Shown here in pieces: positions 58,012-64,000 of a stretch of DNA of 64,000 bases (the stretch's first letter is position 1; each line of letters opens with the position of its first letter). The position numbers and the translations under genes were made by a program. This DNA is from Phoenix dactylifera (taxonomy: Eukaryota > Streptophyta > Magnoliopsida > Arecales > Arecaceae), in contig NC_052405.1 of NCBI RefSeq assembly GCF_009389715.1, positions 13,584,194-13,648,193 of the forward strand. The letters are read 5' to 3'. The notes under the pieces were generated by a model. That model was not told the origin of the DNA, made no database searches, and worked only from the letters and a program-made list of their open reading frames with translations.

Positions 58012-59954
58012 ATGCTGCCGCCGGGCTTCTTGTTCAGACCGAGCGACGAGGTTCTCCTCGTCACCTACCTCAAGAACAAGTTACTTCAGTGGCCTCTTCC
58101 CTGCGATGTTATTGTGGAGGCTGACGTCTATGGATGCCACCCCCAGGACTTGGCTTGTAATCATCTTGTGCTTCTCCATTGTCTTCTTTTTTGATTCACG
58201 GTTTCTAACCCTTTCTTTGAGTTTTCTTGGGTTGTTTCAGTGGAGTATCTCATGGCAAACAGGGACTTCGAGTGGTTCTTCTTCACTTCTACCCCTCGGA
58301 AGCATCCAGGCGCAAGCGAAACCAGCCGTGCATCTCGGCGCGCAGGCCTGGGACGATGGAAGGCCACGAAAGGTGTCAAGAACGTGGTGGATTCCAAGAA
58401 TAACACCATTGGGTCGAAGAAGAGTTTCTGTTACATGGAACAGAACTCGGACGGTGGCGAGAACAAAAGTATCTGGTTGATGGAGGAGTTCTCTATGCAG
58501 AACCTTAGAAGGAGAGGTAGTGCTGGTGAGATGAGGGACACAAATGAGGTGCATATCACCCTAAATAACTGTCAATGTTCTTGTTGCTGTGTTTTTCTTG
58601 AGTGTAGGAATTGATGTTCTAACGTTGCATCTCTAATCCTTTACTTGCAGTTGGATGACTGGGTCATCAGCAAGATTTACTTGACTCCAAAAGCTCGCAA
58701 GGCTCACGCTGATTTGAAACAATTTGCTAGTGCTACATTGGAACCCGCTTTCAAAAGAAGAAGGATAGAGGTGCCTTACTCTTCTCCATCTTTTCTTCTT
58801 CTTATTGGTCTTCTTCTCCTATTTGACTTTTTGTCTGTCTCCTTTGCCGACTCCCTCTCATCTGATATTCTGATACCACAGCTAGAATACATGATGGTGC
58901 CACCTGGATTTATTTTCCAGCCAACGGATGAGGAGCTCTTGGATTTCTTCCTCAAGGAGAAGCTCCTCCATCAGCCACTTCCATGCGACATAATCAAAGA
59001 AGCCGATGTCTATGGAAACCACCCTAGCAACCTTACTGGTAAACATATTATATATATATATCAACACCATGATCTCTTCTTTTTCTTATTCTCTATCTAT
59101 ATTTGCTATGATTGAGGTTCCTAACTCGTCATCCTTTTCTTGGGTTCCTTTCTTTAGGTCAAATGGCCATGGAAAATAGAAACTCGGAGTGGTTCTTCTT
59201 CACCTGGACCACTCGAAAGCATCCAAATGCAGAAGCCAGCACAAGGGCATCTCGGGTTGCAGGCCAAGGTCGTTGGAAATCTACCCAATCAGTGAAGCTA
59301 GTGCTCAACAGCAAGGGCCAGGTCATTGGCTCCAAGCAAAACTTCATCTATATGGAACGCACCCCCTTGGGCAAGGAGGAAAAGAGCATCTGGTTGATGG
59401 AAGAGTACTCCATCCAGAACCTTAGAAGAAGATGTGGTGATGCAGCTATGACGATGGACCGAAACAAGGTATTTGTCATGCTTCCATAAATATCATATAT
59501 CTCTTGTTAGTAGTTGCTAATGAAATATCTTTCATTATTATATTAACTCTGTGCCTCTCATCCTCTATGGCAGCTGGATGACTGGGTTGTTTGCAAGATT
59601 TATCTGAGGCCGAGTGCTCGCAAAGAATTGTGTGGTACAGAACTTCCTACAATGGAAAGCAGAGAGCTGGAGGTGCAAGAAATATGGTATCAACCTTTTG
59701 TATTACCAATTCAGCAGATCACTGAAGGATTTGACCAAGAGGTGGAGTTTTGTTCTTATAAGTCGCACGATAGCTCACTACAGTATCCATCTCCTGATGA
59801 ACTACAAGAGAATTTTGAATCACTGCCAGCTGAAAAGATCCTCCAACAATTCGCTGATGCACCTGATACAAACTCTGATATTCTGCAATTGCCGACTCTT
59901 GATGAGCTAGAAAAGATTTTTGAACCACCACTGGCTGATGAGATTCTCCAATAA
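58012..59954 (+). CDS. Dual NAC-domain transcription factor (copy C, complete)
   Basis: Six exons: 58012-58156, 58241-58548, 58651-58770, 58882-59038, 59158-59468 and 59574-59954. All joins keep frame, giving 473 residues. The first NAC domain (about 1-170) opens LPPGFLFRPSDEVLL and includes LGRWKATKGVK, IWLMEEFSMQNL and LDDWVISKIYL. The second (about 192-363) opens VPPGFIFQPTDEELLDFFLK and includes GQGRWKSTQSVK, IWLMEEYSIQNL and LDDWVVCKIYL. Both have the same intron phases (1 then 0), so the domain was duplicated with its introns. Both lack the usual GYWKATG and DWIMHEY wording, so this is a divergent NAC group. The tail is acidic with a 35-residue repeat cut by the TAA. NAC proteins bind DNA in the nucleus as dimers; two domains in one chain might pair with each other (inference). 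Confidence 0.9.
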
Positions 59955-60315
59955 TTCGCTGATGCACCCAATGAAGGCGTTGGTGTTGAGCAACATGGTA
60001 TGATGAGCTTTTCTCCTTAATTGCCTGAATAGAAGCTACAGGAAGCACACCTTGTTCTATATAGGTTGTGATTTTTTATATCATGAAATATATTTATGAC
60101 CAATTTGTAGATGAAAACATTGCCTATTTACGTTGAGTTTGTAATCATTTTTTCCAAGTTTTACACAGCAAGAAATAAACAAATTATGCACTTCACAACA
60201 AATATTCAGCGGTGCATTGATGTGATTTTCTATGGTCCTTTTGATTGTTCACTTGTAAATTGATTCAATAAATTACAGTTTCACTTTTTAGGAGAGGTTT
60301 AGTTTCCACGAAGAC
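59955..60315 (+). terminator. 3' region of the dual-NAC gene
   Basis: As in copy A, the frame reopens for 21 codons after the TAA (FADAPNEGVGVEQHGMMSFS and P). Poly(A)-like signals AGAAATAAAC near 60173 and AATAAA near 60267 follow. Confidence 0.35.
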
Positions 60316-61971
60316 TCATTCTTGAAAAAAAAAAATCTAACCCTTCCATGGGAACCATCTTCCAGTATGTTTTCTGATGTGAACAATATAACATTTGTTT
60401 GTAACCTTTGGTGAGAGTTATTTTGTTCCAAATATTTTTCAAATGCTTCTTAATTCACCTTTCAGTTTAGTGGCAGGTAAAGCCTTATAAAAGATGCTCT
60501 AGTTTATGGCACATCTCACGAAAAATGAAAAAGGTTTGGATTTTGCTGCTGGGTTTGCAATTCTGGTCTCTCTGCTTTGAATAAAGGTGCAGCACAAATC
60601 AAAGTTGGCCTTTCCTTATAATAATAAATTCAGCTATGCTTCCAAGTATTCAAGCTTTGTTGCATAGTTCCATAATTGCAGAATACAGAAAGGAACCCCA
60701 AGAAGTAGAGGAACTTTACACCTTGAAGTTATGTTTTCTCTCTCTTCCATCATAAAGGAGAGATACTGGTATCAGATTTCTGAAGAATAATGCAAGTTGG
60801 CATGTAGTCCACCTCCTTGCCCTTCATCCACTCGTATCCACCCAACCAACCATATAAACCCAACTAAATCGACACCAAGAGTCTCATTTGTAAACTAAAT
60901 ATAAGCTGCTTTGGAATGTACCACTTTTCATGGTTAACCAAACATATAAAAACAACTTTCTCAGGCATCATGTTCTTGTTATTTATTTAACAATTCTATT
61001 AGTCTGTCATCTTAAAAGATCTTTCTCCGTGCTCAGCTGGGAACCTCGGTAACTTCTTGAATGGGAAGGTAGCTTGTCTGAGAATATAGGCGATGTACCG
61101 ATAAGCTTCCGATAACGAAAGGAAAGGCTGGCAGTGACCCACCCGCTTGCATGTAATTCATAATCATGATATTTTGTGATTTTGCAATGTATGCTTTGAT
61201 CTGAAATGAAGTTTGGCTGCATGTTGTAAATTCAGAAAAATGACAAGATCATGCAACTGAGAGTTTATTTGAGTAGTATCATTCAAGCTTACAACCCCTT
61301 CCTTCATACACTTTCCTTCTTAGCTCTCTTTCTCTCTCTCTCTCTCTTCTTCACAATCCAGACATCCTAAAACAACCTTTTTAGTTTATTTTATTTGAAA
61401 CAAGTAAGAGAAACGGAACGGGAATATATATATAAGTGAAAACCTTCAATTTAGCATTAATATTCCAGTCAATCAATTATGCAATCTTGAGATATTTTGT
61501 TGGTGCAGTAATTCTAGGAGAGCTCTAACAATCATAGTTTGGCTAAAAAGATTCAGAGTTTTAGGATGATCATAGATTAGCAAGATCCTGTGATTTAGCA
61601 AGAGATTTTGCATACTTGAATAGAAGCTGCAGGAAACACTATCTAGTTCTACATAGGCTGGTGATTTCTTATGTCATGAAATATATTTACAACAATTTTG
61701 AAGAAGAAAATATTGACTATTTATGTTGAGCTTGTAATTGTTTTCTCCAGAAGATAGAAGCAGTTTTATACTAAGAGAAATAAAGAAATTGTGCTTCACG
61801 ACCAGCATTAAGCTTTGCATTGATGTGATTTTCTATGGTTCTTTTGGATTGTTTGTTTGTAAATTGATTCAATAAATCACAATTTCAATTTTTAGGGGAG
61901 GTTTTGAAAGGATAGGAAGGAAACCGTTGAAAGCTATTTTTTTCAGGAACTAGAGTTTTGAGTCATGTTTG

Positions 61972-62097
61972 CCGTACCGATCGGTACGGGTCGGTACGGA
62001 CCGGTATGTACCAATACTGGATGGAACCGGTACGTACCGATCGGTACGGGCCGGTATGTACCGATACTAGACGGAACCAATACGGTACGTACCGGTA
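61972..62097. repeat. CCGGTACGG-rich dispersed repeat (block C copy, shortened)
   Basis: Two rounds of GATCGGTACGGGxCGGTA followed by TGTACCxATACTxGA and GGAACC. It is shorter than the copies at 2594 and 12683 and marks the right end of block C. Confidence 0.7.
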
Positions 62098-63003
62098 TCT
62101 TATCACTAGAAGACCTGATGACAGTTTCTGTAACAGGAAAAACTCTCTCCCATGACTTTCACTCCAGCTAACCTCTTCCCTGCCTCCACCTGGTATGATA
62201 TATCTAGTGGATATCTTGTTGGGGCATCCAAATAGGTCCTTCATATGTTTGGTATCATCTGTTCAACTACTATTTCGTGTAAGCTTGAAGTTTTACTGGG
62301 AAGTTTCACATATATCTAATTTGCCATTCTACATGAACTCAACATCAGTGTGACATTCCTTTAGACTATCTATTAGGAAGACTGACGTATTTTTGCTCCC
62401 TTATATCACCTAAATCCTTGTTGAGTTGTTGTCAATTCTCTACAAATCCTAGTTTCTGTTGTGTGAATCATTATAGCCTCTAGATTTGTCACCCAGACAG
62501 GTGGAATTAATTCCACTCTGTAGATGTCTTAAGGAAACAATTTTGGAAGTGCTCACAATTCTACAATGTGTCTCTGGTCTTTCTCTCCAATCATATCATT
62601 GATGCATTTTGTCTTAAAATTTCTCACCATGTCTACTTCACTAGCAATTGCAACTTCTTTCAGGTAGATGAATTGTCTCTTTTCCTATCTTTTTTTATTG
62701 CATTGTGTTTGGATGGGTACTTATTGTATCGTTTTTCTGTTGTTATTGATTCACATAACAAAAACTAATAAATCTTTTTGCTTCAGATAACTTATCATTC
62801 TTAGACATCATGCATTGTTTTTCTTTTGCAGAAAAGTGATCTGCTTGTGTAGAACTTATTCCACTCTGTGCAATTCAAGCTCTAAATAACAAATTAACAT
62901 TTCCTAGTGCTAAATGCAAATTCACCTCCTTTTTAAAACTCTGCTTTTATACCTTCCATTTGGTGCCTGCTGTATTTTCTTATCAATTTTCTACCACATT
63001 CAG
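62098..63003. other. Unassigned sequence right of block C
   Basis: AT-rich, with acceptor-like TTTCAG near 62664. No gene recognised. Confidence 0.35.
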
Positions 63004-63139
63004 GTCAATGACATTGGTGTGTCGGATGGTTTTCCTCCAGGTGCAACAAATTGGGAGCTGTCTCAGAATTTCAGTGCATTATTCAGGACATCTTTCAACT
63101 CCATGTCGACTCTTCAAATGATTTCTGGAGTCCAGTTGG
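63004..63139 (+). other. Exon-like stretch of unknown gene
   Basis: After CACATTCAG the frame reads VNDIGVSDGFPPGATNWELS and then QNFSALFRTSFNSMSTLQMI to SGVQL, followed by GTGAGT. The site quality and composition suggest a real exon. A further candidate after TTGCAG at about 63487 reads FTPLFLCLNERINQQTRVRT and stops. I do not recognise the family. Confidence 0.4.
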
Positions 63140-64000
63140 TGAGTAGATGTTGGAAGCATTAAGCATATAACTTTTTTGTTGTATAAGTTGATAGGGTGTT
63201 TCAAACATATATCAACTTTGACATGAAAGCGATGTACTGGCTATGTTGGTGTCAAAATTTTTTTGGCCTTCCCATTTAGATTATTCTTTCTTCTCAATTA
63301 TCAATTGTAATTAAATTTTAAATATCTTTCTTTTTTGTCATCATTTGGGGAAGGCTTGTCTCATTATTACTTGTTAATCGAACTAGGAAATGCTACTGTA
63401 CTAGTGGATGATCTTCAGCCCATTGTAGTGATTATCTTTTCATACCACCTAAATTGTTTACTCTTCTTTTAATCTTGATATTGCAGTTTACTCCATTGTT
63501 CCTTTGTCTAAATGAGAGAATCAATCAGCAAACAAGAGTAAGAACATAGATCTCTGATTATGTGGAGCAGCACAAGCAAGCCCGAGTTGCCATCATGGTG
63601 CTCATTTCTTGAGTTATTTCCATTCACACCAAACTACAATCAGAGGATGTCATCCTTTGGGGACAGCGTGTATATTTTTGCTACTGATTGCTAGTGCTTC
63701 CATTGATTATTATTGTTTAGATTACTCGGTGCTCTGGAAAGCTGAAGGCAGATTGAGTCAATTGGCCCAACCAACTGAAACTGCCATTCTGGGACATGCT
63801 GAGTTTTTCTGATTGAGGACTTATTTGGGTAACCCACAAGGATTGGGTTAAATATGTGGATTGAACATTTTTTCCAGCCTAATCTTGTAGGAGAAAAAAC
63901 AAGATCTAATGCAGACTACAGGCCCACAAGAAGGGACTTTAGGCTGGCAAGAGATGATCGTTAAATATTTTTTTTTTCCTCTGAACCTTCCCTCACCCTC
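63140..64000. other. Right end of the window, unassigned
   Basis: AT-rich. Apart from the candidate exon near 63487-63549 nothing is recognised. A T-run lies near 63969-63977. Confidence 0.3.

Larger units (their letters stand above)
59416..62097 (+). repeat. Duplicated block C (NAC 3' end plus flank; partner 1-2700)
   Basis: Matches position 1 onward at an offset of 59415, with a few small indels beyond about 1340 (corresponding to 60755-60770). About seven differences are seen in the first 700 bases. It stays alike to the CCGGTACGG repeat at 61972-62097 and then stops, where blocks A and B continue for over 2 kb. Confidence 0.9.

Noticed and set aside
1-64000. CRISPR array or bacterial operon
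   Set aside because: The regular repeats seen are minisatellites without unique spacers, and the genes are intron-bearing plant genes.

Overview
The window is plant nuclear DNA: AT-rich, long introns, GT-AG splice sites, old transposons and simple repeats. The recognisable protein fragments (UPF2, a NAC factor, an armadillo-repeat protein, a mitochondrial ribosomal protein mS38/COX24-like protein) read closest to monocot versions. The dispersed repeats rich in CCGGTACGG suggest a palm or palm-like monocot, but that is inference. Almost every real gene piece is on the + strand, and most are damaged. The one gene that reads cleanly from ATG to stop is a NAC-family gene at 58012-59954, which carries two complete NAC domains in tandem (473 residues, six exons).

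Layout. 1-539 is the 3' end of a near-identical second copy of that NAC gene. It is followed by a non-coding block A (548-4966), a UPF2 fragment L (4967-11083) and a second copy of the block, B (11079-14939). 15.8-17.1 kb holds a GAT-rich stretch and a frameshifted mS38-type gene. 18.1-20.1 kb holds a possible old LTR element on the minus strand. 20.4-46.0 kb holds a broken UPF2 locus spread over long introns. Those introns carry a tandem exon duplication (26.7-28.4 kb), a 152-bp inverted-repeat pair (28.9 and 31.8 kb), a LINE tail (33.7-34.5 kb), and a 5.4-kb block (39387-44798) that duplicates 5694-11083. 46.6-47.0 kb is the last exon of an armadillo-repeat gene. 47.7-54.1 kb is a minus-strand LTR retrotransposon leader and LTR, interrupted by a CACTA (En/Spm) element that contains decayed plant transposase exons and an 80-bp minisatellite. 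57.8-60.0 kb is the intact dual-NAC gene, followed to about 62.1 kb by a third copy (C) of the start of block A. 62.1-64.0 kb is mostly unassigned, with one or two exon-like stretches.

The most notable structure is the pair of UPF2 copies. The left copy keeps exons for the second and third MIF4G regions (here U8-U11). The main locus keeps U1-U7, U10, U11 and U12 but lacks U8 and U9, and has a stop codon in U11 and frame damage in U12. The two deletions are complementary. A five-base shared sequence (TGCAC) marks the join between the left UPF2 piece and block B. The simplest reading is a tandem duplication of a NAC-UPF2 segment followed by different deletions in each copy. A mis-joined pair of haplotypes in the assembly is the main alternative. 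Neither copy encodes the C-terminal UPF1-binding region of UPF2 within this window.

Exon coordinates were set by eye from reading frame, splice sites and remembered family sequence. Repeat identities are visual estimates.
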